From: Paenibacillus sp. cl123
GTDB lineage: Bacteria; Bacillota; Bacilli; Paenibacillales; NBRC-103111
Length of the DNA stretch: 64,000 nt
Direction of reading: 5' to 3'
NCBI RefSeq assembly: GCF_900101595.1
Contig: NZ_FMYY01000005.1
Coordinates: 248,001-312,000 of the forward strand
Position 1 is the stretch's first letter. Every line of letters starts with the position of its first letter. The notes beneath the pieces were generated by a model. That model worked only from the letters and a program-made list of their open reading frames with translations. It was not told the DNA's origin and ran no database searches. The position numbers and the translations under genes are program-made. Below, piece after piece: positions 1 through 7,975 of the stretch.

Positions 1-171
1 CTGCCTGCGGATATTGTGGATACGATGGGGGCCGGGGATTCGTTCATCGGCGGCTTTCTGGCGGCTTATCATGACCGCCGGGACATGGCTTCCGCGCTGG
101 AGCAAGCGGCTCGGTCCGCTGCTCAAACATGCGGCGGATACGGCGCGTTCGGTTACGGCGTGTGCAAATAA
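1..171 (+). CDS. PfkB-family sugar kinase, C-terminal end (FrlD-like, partial)
   Basis: Only the last 56 codons are present; the gene enters from the left edge in frame 1 and stops with TAA at 169-171. The fragment starts with a PfkB signature, DTMGAGDSFIGGFL (residues 7-20 of the fragment), in which GAGD carries the catalytic aspartate and the anion hole of ribokinase-family kinases. The wording IVDTMGAGDSFI followed by a short tail closely resembles fructoselysine 6-kinase FrlD. The next gene is an FrlB-like deglycase and an FrlR-like regulator follows, so the most likely role is phosphorylation of an Amadori compound (fructosamine) at C6 in the cytoplasm. Family assignment is firm; the substrate is inferred from context. 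Confidence 0.8.
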   Translation: MPADIVDTMGAGDSFIGGFLAAYHDRRDMASALEQAARSAAQTCGGYGAFGYGVCK

Positions 172-307
172 GCGAGCAAGGCATTGCGGGGAACGTGCGC
201 GATGTCTTTTTTGTCCGGAACAATATGCTCATTGGGATGAAAAACAGCTTGCGGCATCGTTACGGAGTGAAAAATAGCTGCGGGCAGGCGGGATTGGAAA
301 ATACGTA

Positions 308-336
308 TTGACATCCTTTTTTAGTAATGATATAAA
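308..336 (+). promoter_or_regulatory. Sigma-A promoter of the deglycase gene
   Basis: TTGACA at 308-313 and TATAAA at 331-336 are separated by exactly 17 bp, close to the vegetative consensus. The expected start of transcription falls at about 343, inside the operator that follows. This implies that the deglycase can be transcribed separately from the kinase upstream. Confidence 0.8.
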
Positions 337-342
337 ATATAA

Positions 343-362
343 TATAACAACATAATACAACA
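343..362 (+). promoter_or_regulatory. Tandem-repeat operator, copy 1 (candidate GntR/FrlR site)
   Basis: TATA followed by ACAACATAAT and then ACAACA: a 10-bp unit in tandem, one helical turn apart, starting 6 bp after the -10 box. The identical 20 bp recur at 2623-2642 in the same position relative to the hyuA -10 box. A repressor bound here would block initiation. Binding by the GntR protein encoded at 1717-2448 is inferred from proximity and from the related site in its own promoter. Confidence 0.65.
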
Positions 363-387
363 CAAAATGAATTGGGAGGATTTTAAA

Positions 388-1392
388 ATGACTGAAACAG
401 CACTTTATGAGCAGGCAGGCGTCCAGCTGGAGCGAATTTTCGAAGCGTTTCGCGCTAGACCGATCAATCGCGTTTTTCTCGTTGCTTGCGGCGGCTCGTC
501 GGCATTGATGTATCCGAGCAAATATTTTTTGGACCGCGAATCGAAAACCGTAACGGCTGAAGTGTTCAGCTCCAACGAATTCATTCACCGCAATCCGCAG
601 TCGCTCGGAGAGCAATCGCTTGTTATCCTGTGCTCCCATAAAGGAAAAACCCCGGAAACGACGGAAGCGGCCAAGTTTGCGAAAAGCAAGGGTGCCTTGG
701 TCGTATCGCTGATGTACGTGGAAACCGCGCCGCTTGCCGATGAGTCGGATTTCACGGTAAACTACAGCTGGATTTCTGCCGGCAACATGGAGCCTCATCC
801 GGAAGTTATGAACTACGCGATCCTGTACCGCTTGTCGATGGGTCTGCTGTATGTGAAAGAAGGCAACACGAAATACGAGAAGCTGCTGAGCAGCCTGAAC
901 AACCTCGGCGCCGTCTTCGAGCGTCTGATGAAACGGTACGAGGAGCCGGCCAAAGCCTACGCCGAGGCGGTCAAGGACGAGACGATCATTTATACGATGG
1001 CAAGCGGCTCGAATTACGGCATGGCGTATTCCTTTGCGATTTGCATTCTGATGGAGATGCAGTGGATCCATTCCCATGCCATCCATGCGGGTGAATTTTT
1101 CCACGGGCCGTTCGAAATCCTGGATAAAAACGTGCCGTTTATTTTGCTGAAGGGACTGGATGAAACGCGTCCGCTGGAGGAGCGCGCGCACACCTTCCTG
1201 AAGCAGTATGGCGAAAAGCTGCTCGTCATTGATGCGGAAACGTTCGATATGTCCGGCATTGACGACGAGGTAAAAGGATATATTGCGCCGCTTGCGATCA
1301 ATTTCGTCCTTCGCATGCATGCGCTTGCGCTATCCAAGGCTAGAAACCACCCGCTGGAAACAAGACGTTATATGTTCAAGGTGCCTTATTAA
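388..1392 (+). CDS. frlB: SIS-domain sugar isomerase, fructosamine-6-phosphate deglycase-like (FrlB/FraB type)
   Basis: 334 residues with two SIS folds, the usual length of FrlB/FraB. These enzymes cleave 6-phosphofructosamines (phosphorylated Amadori products) to glucose 6-phosphate and the free amino acid in the cytoplasm. The N-terminal SIS motif VACGGSSALM and the C-terminal GEFFHGPFEI are diagnostic. Glu223 (in MEMQW) and His239 (in FFHGP) lie 16 residues apart, the same spacing as the catalytic Glu/His pair reported for FraB (recalled, not checked). The start is at 388 because GGGAGGA at 374-380 sits 7 bp upstream; an in-frame ATG at 367 lacks a ribosome binding site. A kinase precedes and a GntR regulator follows. 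The bound amino acid (lysine, asparagine or other) cannot be told from the sequence. Confidence 0.75.
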   Translation: MTETALYEQAGVQLERIFEAFRARPINRVFLVACGGSSALMYPSKYFLDRESKTVTAEVFSSNEFIHRNPQSLGEQSLVILCSHKGKTPETTEAAKFAKSKGALVVSLMYVETAPLADESDFTVNYSWISAGNMEPHPEVMNYAILYRLSMGLLYVKEGNTKYEKLLSSLNNLGAVFERLMKRYEEPAKAYAEAVKDETIIYTMASGSNYGMAYSFAICILMEMQWIHSHAIHAGEFFHGPFEILDKNVPFILLKGLDETRPLEERAHTFLKQYGEKLLVIDAETFDMSGIDDEVKGYIAPLAINFVLRMHALALSKARNHPLETRRYMFKVPY

Positions 1393-1405
1393 AAAATAGG
1401 ATCAG

Positions 1406-1446
1406 GCGCAGCGGAGAAACGAATTTCCGCTGCGCTATTTTGTTTT
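1406..1446 (+). terminator. Intrinsic terminator after the deglycase gene
   Basis: A perfect 10-bp stem (GCGCAGCGGA at 1406-1415 with its complement at 1426-1435) is followed by a T-rich run at 1437-1446. It ends the deglycase transcript before the gntR promoter. Confidence 0.85.
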
Positions 1447-1610
1447 TCGGCATGCGCGGCCCCGGTCCATGCATGGGACTGTGGAGAGCGGCGCGCTGGC
1501 GGGGGCTGGTATCGCACTAGTTCTTTGGGATAGCAGGAGTTAGGGGATCGTGCCAATCCGGGGTTGCTCGGATGAGGGACGATTTTTCTTCGTTCGGGCC
1601 AAGATGAATT

Positions 1611-1645
1611 TTGACAATGGATATAGTATGATTTATGATGTTATA
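1611..1645 (+). promoter_or_regulatory. gntR promoter with overlapping inverted operator half
   Basis: TTGACA at 1611-1616 and TATGAT at 1634-1639 are spaced by 17 bp. TTATGATGTTATA at 1633-1645 overlaps the -10 box and is, on the opposite strand, a 12 of 13 match to the first part of the shared operator (343-355 and 2623-2635). This arrangement points to autorepression by the regulator encoded downstream. Between 1447 and 1610 nothing else was recognised. Confidence 0.65.
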
Positions 1646-1716
1646 AAGAAAAATGGCCGGATTTTACGATCGTTAGTCAATCGTTTATATTATAGGCACG
1701 GAAGGACGTCTATCCC

Positions 1717-2448
1717 ATGAAATTGAACAATTCCAGCGAAAAGCCGCTCTACGTTCAGCTTAAGCAGGTGATCAAGGAGGATATCAACCGCGGCAAATAC
1801 GCGCCGGGCGAGCAGCTTCCACCGGAAGCGATTCTCTGCGAAATGTACGGAGTCAGCCGGATTACGGCACGCAGGGCGATTTCGGACATGGTCGAGGAGG
1901 GCATTCTTCACCGGCAGCAGGGCAAGGGGACATTCGTCAAGGCGAGCAAGATGAAGCGGGAGCTGATTTCGGTGGGCGGCTTCTCGGAGATGACGACAGC
2001 CTCGAACAAAACGCCAAGCTCGCAAATATTGTCCAGCACGATCGTTCCCGCGGACGAGGAGCTGGCGGATGTGTTTCGCATATCCGAGGCATCTCCTGTG
2101 CTGCGCCTTCACCGGCTGCTGTATATCGATAACGAGCCGTTTATTATCGAGACCTCGTATTACCCGCTGGACCGGTTTCCCGATCTGGAAAAGCATATCG
2201 GCGAGTCGGCCTCCACCTACACGATTTTAAAAAACAGGTATCAAACGGACGTTACCGCTTCGGAGAAAACGCTGGACGTCATTTTTGCGACGGCGGAGGA
2301 AGCCGCCCTGTTTCGCTGCGACGCGGGTACCCCGCTGTATGCGATTGTGAAGAAGTCGCTGGATTCGAAGCGCACCATCGTGCATATGTCCAGGTCGCTG
2401 TTCATGACGAGCAAGGTGACGTTTACGATCAACGGGCAAAAGGAATAA
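1717..2448 (+). CDS. frlR: GntR-family transcriptional regulator, HutC/UTRA type (FrlR-like)
   Basis: 243 residues. An N-terminal winged helix-turn-helix (residues about 8-75, with PLYVQLKQVIKEDI, PGEQLPPEAILCEMYGVSR and RRAISDMVEEG) is followed by a UTRA effector domain (about 95-240, with RLHRLLYIDNEPFIIETSYYP). UTRA regulators of sugar-amine pathways usually bind a phosphorylated sugar. It lies between the deglycase and the hydantoinase genes, has its own promoter and terminator, and probably represses both flanking units and itself through the operators at 343-362, 2623-2642 and 1633-1645. FrlR of Bacillus subtilis is the nearest recognised analogue. The family is certain; the effector and targets are inferred. 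Confidence 0.85.
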   Translation: MKLNNSSEKPLYVQLKQVIKEDINRGKYAPGEQLPPEAILCEMYGVSRITARRAISDMVEEGILHRQQGKGTFVKASKMKRELISVGGFSEMTTASNKTPSSQILSSTIVPADEELADVFRISEASPVLRLHRLLYIDNEPFIIETSYYPLDRFPDLEKHIGESASTYTILKNRYQTDVTASEKTLDVIFATAEEAALFRCDAGTPLYAIVKKSLDSKRTIVHMSRSLFMTSKVTFTINGQKE

Positions 2449-2519
2449 CGTATAGGCGGTTAGGCTGGCGATGTGCCGCTTCGGACGAAATAAGGTAAAA
2501 TGCCGGCTCAGGAATTAGG

Positions 2520-2557
2520 CCCTCTTTTCACATCGGTGAGAAGAGGGTTTTTGTTGT
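2520..2557 (+). terminator. Intrinsic terminator after gntR
   Basis: A 12-bp stem (2520-2531 with 2536-2547, one G-T wobble) closed by the tetraloop ATCG, followed by a T-rich tract. Confidence 0.85.
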
Positions 2558-2590
2558 ATTTTTTTTCGATGAAATGAGGATGATATTCCA

Positions 2591-2618
2591 TTGCTTTTAC
2601 GAGGCTGAAAGCTATAAT
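2591..2618 (+). promoter_or_regulatory. hyuA promoter
   Basis: A perfect -10 TATAAT at 2613-2618 with TTGCTT at 2591-2596 as a weaker -35 box, spaced 16 bp. The shared operator starts 5 bp after the -10 box. Confidence 0.65.
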
Positions 2619-2622
2619 TTTA

Positions 2623-2642
2623 TATAACAACATAATACAACA
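2623..2642 (+). promoter_or_regulatory. Tandem-repeat operator, copy 2
   Basis: Identical over 20 bp to 343-362. Here the second 10-bp unit continues as ACAACATAAC to 2646, so the tandem repeat is more complete than in copy 1. Its place just downstream of the -10 box predicts repression of hyuAB in step with the deglycase. Confidence 0.65.
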
Positions 2643-2699
2643 TAACGTTAGATTTAACCCCAATCAGCACTTGGCTAACAGCACAAGGAGGAAAAGCAT

Positions 2700-4778
2700 A
2701 TGCGTTATATGATTGGAGTCGACGTTGGGGGAACGTTCACCGACGTAACGATGGTAGACACGCACAGCGGCGATATTGTGAATCATAAAGTTCCGTCTAC
2801 GCCGGCGGACCCCTCCCGGGCGATCATGACCGGGATCGAGCAGATTTTGGAGCTGAACGGCGTTCCGGTCGGCGAAGTGCTTTATTTGGCTCACGGCACG
2901 ACAGTGGCGACGAATTCGCTGATCGAACGAAAGGGAGCGCTTACAGGTCTGCTTGTTACCGAGGGCTTCCGCGATCTGCTTGAGATCGGCCGGCAAACGA
3001 GGCCAAGCCTGTATGATTTTTTTAAAGAGAAGCCTGCGCCCGTTATTCCCGGCCATTTGAGGCTGGAGGTTGAAGAGCGCTTGTATGCCGATGGAAGCAA
3101 ACGCAAGGCGCTTAACAAGGAAAGCCTGCATGCGGCCATCGAGCAGCTGAAGCGAGACGGCGTGCAGTCGGTCGCCGTTTGCTTCCTGTTCTCTTATCTG
3201 AACCCGGAGCATGAGAAGGAGGCTGTCGAAGAAATTCGCCGCTTGTTCCCGGAGGCTTACGTTTCCGCTTCCCACCAGGTCGTGCCGGAATTCCGCGAAT
3301 ACGCGCGGTTAAGCACGACGGCGATCAACGCTTACCTTGGACCGGTTATGCAGCGATATATGGAAAACTTTCAGAATTCGGTACGCTCGGCGGGCATTCC
3401 TGTAGACCCTTACATCACGCAATCGAACGGGGGCATTATTTCGATTCAGGAATCGGTATCGAACCCGGTTCGTACGGCCGTTTCCGGGCCTGCGGCAGGC
3501 GTTGTCGCGGCGGCGCATCTGGCGGAGCTTACCGGCTACCGGAACATGATTACATTCGATATGGGCGGCACGTCCGCTGACTTCTGCCTGATCGAAAACG
3601 GCGAGCCTAAGGTATCGATGGAGCGCGAGATCGAGGGCTTCCCGGCGCGCATCCCTATGCTGGACATTCATGCCTGCGGCGCGGGCGGCGGTTCGATCGC
3701 ATGGCTTGACGCGGGAGGCGCGCTCAAGGTAGGTCCGGAAAGCGCGGGCTCGACGCCTGGTCCGGCCGCTTACGGCAGAGGAGGCACGCGGCCTACCGTA
3801 ACCGACGCCAATACCATTCTCGGACGGCTGAACCCCGACGGCATTTTGGGCGGCCGGATGACGATGGACGTCGAGGCGTCGAAGCGCGTCGTGCAAGAGC
3901 ATATTTGCGATCATACGAATTTGTCGCTGATGGATGCGACGATGGGAATATTGTCTGTCGTTAATGCCAACATGACGCGGGCGATCCGGCTGATCTCGGT
4001 GGAAAAGGGCTACGATCCGCGCGAGTTCACGCTCGTTTCGTTTGGGGGCGGAGGCGGCTTGCATTGCGGTGCGCTCGCTCGTGAGCTTGGTATTCCGCGT
4101 ATTTTGGTGCCTCCGTCACCGGGAACGTTCTGTTCGCTTGGTTTGCTTGTTACCGATATTCGCTCCGACTACGTGCGTTCGTCGCTGCAGCTCGCCCAGG
4201 ATACGGCCGGCTTAAGCGTAGTCCGCGAGCTGTTCGCGGACATGGAGCGTGAAGGCTCCGCGATGCTGGAGAAGGAAGGCGTGTCCGAAGAAAACCGCCG
4301 CTATGCGCTTGGCCTGGACATGCGTTTCAAGGGACAAAACTACGAGCTGACGATTCCGGTCGACCGCTCGGAACTGACAGCGGAAGGCATTCCTGCAGTC
4401 ATCGAACGCTTCCACCAGCAGCATGAGAAAAATTACGGCTATTCGAACCGCTCCGGTATTATCGAGTTTGTCAATTACCGTGTGACGGCTTTGGGCGAGC
4501 TGCCTAAGGCCACATTAAACCGGGGGCCGGAGGCGGGCGATCGCAAGCTTGCGCCCGCTTCGTACCGGGAAGTATATTTTGCGGAGACGGATGAGCCGGG
4601 CTTTTACCAGACCGCCATTTACAGCCGCAGCGAGCTCGCACCGGGCGACAAGCTTGCCGGGCCGGCGATTATCGAGCAGATGGATTCGACGATCCTGATC
4701 TTGCCCGGCCAGACGGCGGTTGTGGATGCTTACCGCAACTTGGTCATAACTACGTTCGGAGAGGTGGAGCAACGATGA
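2700..4778 (+). CDS. hyuA: Hydantoinase/oxoprolinase subunit A family protein
   Basis: 692 residues, the usual length of HyuA. The N-terminus has the ASKHA-type nucleotide-binding loop GVDVGGTFTDV (about residues 5-15) followed by HGTTVATNSLIERKGA, typical of the Hydant_A_N domain; the central part has the second phosphate loop, TFDMGGTSAD. Members open cyclic amides such as N-methylhydantoin or 5-oxoproline, or carboxylate ketones, using ATP together with subunit B. ATG 2700 is preceded by AAGGAGG. The stop overlaps the hyuB start (ATGA), so the two are translationally coupled. Co-regulation with the deglycase suggests a cyclic product derived from amino sugars or peptides. The substrate cannot be predicted from sequence. 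Confidence 0.85.
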   Translation: MRYMIGVDVGGTFTDVTMVDTHSGDIVNHKVPSTPADPSRAIMTGIEQILELNGVPVGEVLYLAHGTTVATNSLIERKGALTGLLVTEGFRDLLEIGRQTRPSLYDFFKEKPAPVIPGHLRLEVEERLYADGSKRKALNKESLHAAIEQLKRDGVQSVAVCFLFSYLNPEHEKEAVEEIRRLFPEAYVSASHQVVPEFREYARLSTTAINAYLGPVMQRYMENFQNSVRSAGIPVDPYITQSNGGIISIQESVSNPVRTAVSGPAAGVVAAAHLAELTGYRNMITFDMGGTSADFCLIENGEPKVSMEREIEGFPARIPMLDIHACGAGGGSIAWLDAGGALKVGPESAGSTPGPAAYGRGGTRPTVTDANTILGRLNPDGILGGRMTMDVEASKRVVQEHICDHTNLSLMDATMGILSVVNANMTRAIRLISVEKGYDPREFTLVSFGGGGGLHCGALARELGIPRILVPPSPGTFCSLGLLVTDIRSDYVRSSLQLAQDTAGLSVVRELFADMEREGSAMLEKEGVSEENRRYALGLDMRFKGQNYELTIPVDRSELTAEGIPAVIERFHQQHEKNYGYSNRSGIIEFVNYRVTALGELPKATLNRGPEAGDRKLAPASYREVYFAETDEPGFYQTAIYSRSELAPGDKLAGPAIIEQMDSTILILPGQTAVVDAYRNLVITTFGEVEQR

Positions 4779-6520
4779 AAAAAATCGATGCGATTACTCT
4801 TGAAATCATAGGCAACTTGCTGCTTTCCGTAGCGGAGGAAATGGGCGTAACTTTGGTAAAAACGGCTTATTCCACGAATATCAAGGAACGCAAGGACTGT
4901 TCGACGGCGTTGTTCGACGCTAAGGGCAGCATGATCGCACAGGCCGAATATGTGCCGATGCATCTCGGTTCCATGCTTGGCGTCGTGACTGAGGTTTTGA
5001 AAAAGTTTCCGCTCGATTCGCTTCGTCCCGGCGACATGTTTATCACGAACGATCCGTATGCGGGCGGAGGCACTCACCTTCCGGATATTACGATGGTGTC
5101 CCCCGTCTTCATAGACAACAGGCTCGTTGCGTTCGTAGCGAATATCGCGCACCATTCGGATATCGGCGGCATGGTGCCGGGCAGCGTGTCGGCGAATTCG
5201 GACAACATCTATCAGGAGGGCCTGCGCATTCCGCTTGGCCGCATCTGCCGAGGCGGGGAGCTGGTGCAGGAAACGTACGATTATATCGTGCTTAACACGC
5301 GTACGCCGGTGGAACGGGCCGGAGACCTCGACGCCCAGATCGCCTCGAATATCGCCGGGGCCAAACGGATGGCGGAGGTTGTGGGCAAATACGGTCCCGA
5401 TCTGTTCGCCGAGTGTACGGACGCGCTGCTCGATTATGCCGAGGATCTGATGAGGGCCGGTATTCGCACCCTGCCGAACGGCACGTACACGTTCGAGGAT
5501 TATTTGGACGATGCCGGGGCAAATTCCGATACGCCGATTCCGATCCGTGCGGCCGTGACGATCGAGGACGGTACGGCCAAGGTTGATTTCACCGGTACAA
5601 GTCCGCAGGTGCCAGGTCCGCTGAACATGACGTATTCGGGTTTGCTGACGACGGCGTTTTACTGCTTCAAGGCGGTGGCCGGCCAATCGATTTTTGCCAA
5701 CCAGGGCATATACCGGGCGCTGGAGGTGACCGCTCCCGAAGGGTCGATCGTTAACTGCAGGCTGCCTGTTCCCGTGGGACAGCGGATCGATACGGCGCAG
5801 CGCGTCGTCGACGTTATTCTCGGGGCGCTTGCCCAGGTCGCTCCGGAGCGGGTGCTTGCCGCGTGCAACAGCGTAGTGACATCCGCCATCTTCTCCGGAA
5901 CAAACCCGAAGACGGATCAATATTTCGTTTATCTGGAAACGATCGCGGGAGGCTCGGGGGCGCATAGTCAGGGAGACGGACTCAGCGGCGTTCAAGTGCA
6001 TATGACCAATACGTCAAACCTGCCGGTTGAGGCGCTGGAGCGCGAATATCCGGTGCTCGTCGAGCGCTATCAGCTTCGCCGTGATTCCGGCGGGGCAGGG
6101 AAGCATCGCGGCGGACTTGGCATTCAGCGCGACTTCCGGATTTTGAACGACGGCTTAAGTTATACGGGGCTTGGCGACCGTCACAAATTCGCCCCATGGG
6201 GTCTTGCCGGAGGCAAGGCGGGCAGCCCAGGCAGCTTCTGGGCTTCGCATAACGGCGAGGAGCCGGTCCGGCTCGGATCCAAAATTTCCGGCGTGACGCT
6301 GAACCGCGAGGATCTGGTGCGCGTATGCTCGCCGGGCTCCGGCGGCTACGGCAATCCGTTCGAGCGGCCTGCCCGCACGGTGCTTGCCGACGTGCTGGAG
6401 GGCAAGGTGTCCGTCGAGTCGGCGCGCGACGACTATGGCGTCGTTGTGCAGGCGTCGGAGCAAGGGCTGCGGATTGACGAGGACGCCACGGAGCAATTGC
6501 GGACGTCTGCGCGGACCTAG
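4775..6520 (+). CDS. hyuB: Hydantoinase/oxoprolinase subunit B family protein
   Basis: 581 residues. It matches the Hydantoinase_B family through KTAYSTNIKERKDCSTALFD near the N-terminus, NDPYAGGGTHLPD (about residues 88-100) with candidate metal ligands, HHSDIGG, and the C-terminal region around GGLGIQRDF. It is the catalytic partner of HyuA in ATP-dependent opening of cyclic imides or oxoproline. The start overlaps the hyuA stop by 4 bp. The product is cytoplasmic, with no signal peptide. An intrinsic terminator follows. Confidence 0.85.
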   Translation: MKKIDAITLEIIGNLLLSVAEEMGVTLVKTAYSTNIKERKDCSTALFDAKGSMIAQAEYVPMHLGSMLGVVTEVLKKFPLDSLRPGDMFITNDPYAGGGTHLPDITMVSPVFIDNRLVAFVANIAHHSDIGGMVPGSVSANSDNIYQEGLRIPLGRICRGGELVQETYDYIVLNTRTPVERAGDLDAQIASNIAGAKRMAEVVGKYGPDLFAECTDALLDYAEDLMRAGIRTLPNGTYTFEDYLDDAGANSDTPIPIRAAVTIEDGTAKVDFTGTSPQVPGPLNMTYSGLLTTAFYCFKAVAGQSIFANQGIYRALEVTAPEGSIVNCRLPVPVGQRIDTAQRVVDVILGALAQVAPERVLAACNSVVTSAIFSGTNPKTDQYFVYLETIAGGSGAHSQGDGLSGVQVHMTNTSNLPVEALEREYPVLVERYQLRRDSGGAGKHRGGLGIQRDFRILNDGLSYTGLGDRHKFAPWGLAGGKAGSPGSFWASHNGEEPVRLGSKISGVTLNREDLVRVCSPGSGGYGNPFERPARTVLADVLEGKVSVESARDDYGVVVQASEQGLRIDEDATEQLRTSART

Positions 6521-6552
6521 ACAAGGGGAACGGAGCGGAACGAATACAAAGG

Positions 6553-6594
6553 CGGAGCAGCCTTGTGCGATAGGCACGCTGCTCCGTCTTTTTT
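6553..6594 (+). terminator. Intrinsic terminator after hyuB
   Basis: Stem CGGAGCAGC (6553-6561) with its complement at 6578-6586, extended inside by GTGC/GCAC, then a run of six T residues. Confidence 0.85.
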
Positions 6595-6982
6595 GCGTTT
6601 GGCGGGAGCAGCCGGGCTGCCGAATCGCGTAACCTGCCCGCCGAAATCGGGGATAGCGGGTAACGCGCCTAGCTTAAACATGATCGCATAGGGCTTGGGG
6701 CATTTCGTTCAAAAATACAGGAAAATCGAAAAAACGTCCAACTCTCCATGCGGCCCGGGCGGGAAATTACGCTTGAAATACGATCGGCGTCCAAAGTGCG
6801 TACGATTTTACAAGGAAAACGGACAACAGTACATGGGATGAAATATGACATAATATTATAATAAAGAACATGGGATTAAAGATTTATGTAAAGTTCATGT
6901 CAGAATAATACTAGGGTCGTAACTGGAACGAAGCCCTTCCGGGTACGGTTTAGTCTAAACGGAAAAGGGTGGTGTACGGTTT
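6595..6982 (+). promoter_or_regulatory. Leader region of the dpp operon with a direct repeat
   Basis: 388 bp without a credible gene. Two copies of a 16-bp sequence, ACATGGGAT followed by GAAATAT (6831-6846) and by TAAAGAT (6868-6883), lie 37 bp apart on the same strand. A TATAAT at 6857-6862 sits between them but has no good -35 box at the right distance, which fits an activator-dependent promoter. The response regulator at 14640-16253 is a possible activator, by analogy with regulators that sit beside their transport operon. Confidence 0.45.
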
Positions 6983-7975
6983 ATGGAGCAGGATCTGTTG
7001 GTCATCAAAGACTTGTGCACGCAGTTCAAGACGGATCGAGGCGTGTTTCCCGCCGTAAGCGGTCTGGACATAACAATTCGCAAGGGAGAAATTTTATGCA
7101 TTGTTGGCGAAAGCGGGAGCGGCAAGACCGTAGCCTCGCTTTCACTGATGCAGCTGCTCCCTTCCTCCGGAAGCATCGCGTCCGGGCAAATCCGGTTTGA
7201 GGGCACGGATCTGCTGAAGCTGAAGAAAAAGGAAATTGGCCAAATTCGCGGCAAGTCGATCGCGATGATATTCCAGGACCCGATGGTGGCGCTGGATCCG
7301 GTGTTCACCTGCGGCAGCCAAATCGTCGAGGCGATCCGGATTCATGACAAACGCAGCTATGCCGCGGCGCGCGAGAGAACGCTGGAGCTGCTGAAGCTTG
7401 TCGGTATCGCGCATCCGGAGCGAGTGTTCGACGCTTATCCGCATGAGCTGTCGGGCGGAATGTGCCAGCGCATTATGATCGCCATGGCGCTTTCCTGCAA
7501 CCCGAAGCTGCTGATCGCCGATGAGCCGACGACGGCGCTCGACGTCACGGTGCAGGCGCAAATTCTCGAGCTGCTGAAGCGAATTCGCGACGAGCTGGGG
7601 ATGAGCATCATGCTCATTACGCATGATCTGGGTGTGGTTGCGGAAATGGCCGACCGGGTAGCCGTTATGTACGCCGGCAAAATCATGGAGGTCGGGGATG
7701 CCAGGACCGTGTTCAAACAGCCTCAGCATCCCTACACACAGGGGCTGCTGAAGTCGATCCCGCACCTCGATCGCGAAGGCGAGCGGCTGTACAGCATAAG
7801 CGGCTCGGTTCCGAGCATCAGCGCGATGCCGGAGGGGTGCCGATTCGCCCCGCGCTGCCCGCATGCTGCGGAGCTATGCCGCAGGCGGGAGCCGCAGATG
7901 ATTGCCGGCGACGGAGGCTGCTTCGTCCGCTGCTGGATGCTCGATCAAGCATGGGAAGAGGAGGAGGCAGGATGA
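6983..7975 (+). CDS. dppD: Di/oligopeptide ABC transporter ATP-binding protein (DppD/OppD)
   Basis: 330 residues, normal for DppD/OppD. Walker A GESGSGKT (about residues 40-47), signature LSGGMCQRI and Walker [13 protein letters not shown] are all intact, and the C-terminal oligo_HPY segment contains [10 protein letters not shown], whose cysteines are those typical of the Fe-S-binding tail of peptide ATPases. It energises import of peptides or related compounds. It is the first gene of the dppDFBCA operon; the stop overlaps the dppF start. Placement next to the Amadori and hydantoinase genes suggests that glycated or cyclic peptides may be cargo, but the ATPase itself gives no specificity. 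Confidence 0.9.
   Translation: MEQDLLVIKDLCTQFKTDRGVFPAVSGLDITIRKGEILCIVGESGSGKTVASLSLMQLLPSSGSIASGQIRFEGTDLLKLKKKEIGQIRGKSIAMIFQDPMVALDPVFTCGSQIVEAIRIHDKRSYAAARERTLELLKLVGIAHPERVFDAYPHELSGGMCQRIMIAMALSCNPKLLIADEPTTALDVTVQAQILELLKRIRDELGMSIMLITHDLGVVAEMADRVAVMYAGKIMEVGDARTVFKQPQHPYTQGLLKSIPHLDREGERLYSISGSVPSISAMPEGCRFAPRCPHAAELCRRREPQMIAGDGGCFVRCWMLDQAWEEEEAG

Noticed and set aside
4730-6001. 423-codon open frame on the minus strand
   Set aside because: It lies wholly opposite hyuB, contains low-complexity Arg/His-rich sequence, has no ribosome binding site or family motif, and is explained by GC-rich codons on the other strand.
6669-6851. Small minus-strand open frame in the dpp leader
   Set aside because: 60 codons with no ribosome binding site or family motif; part of it lies in the repeat region.
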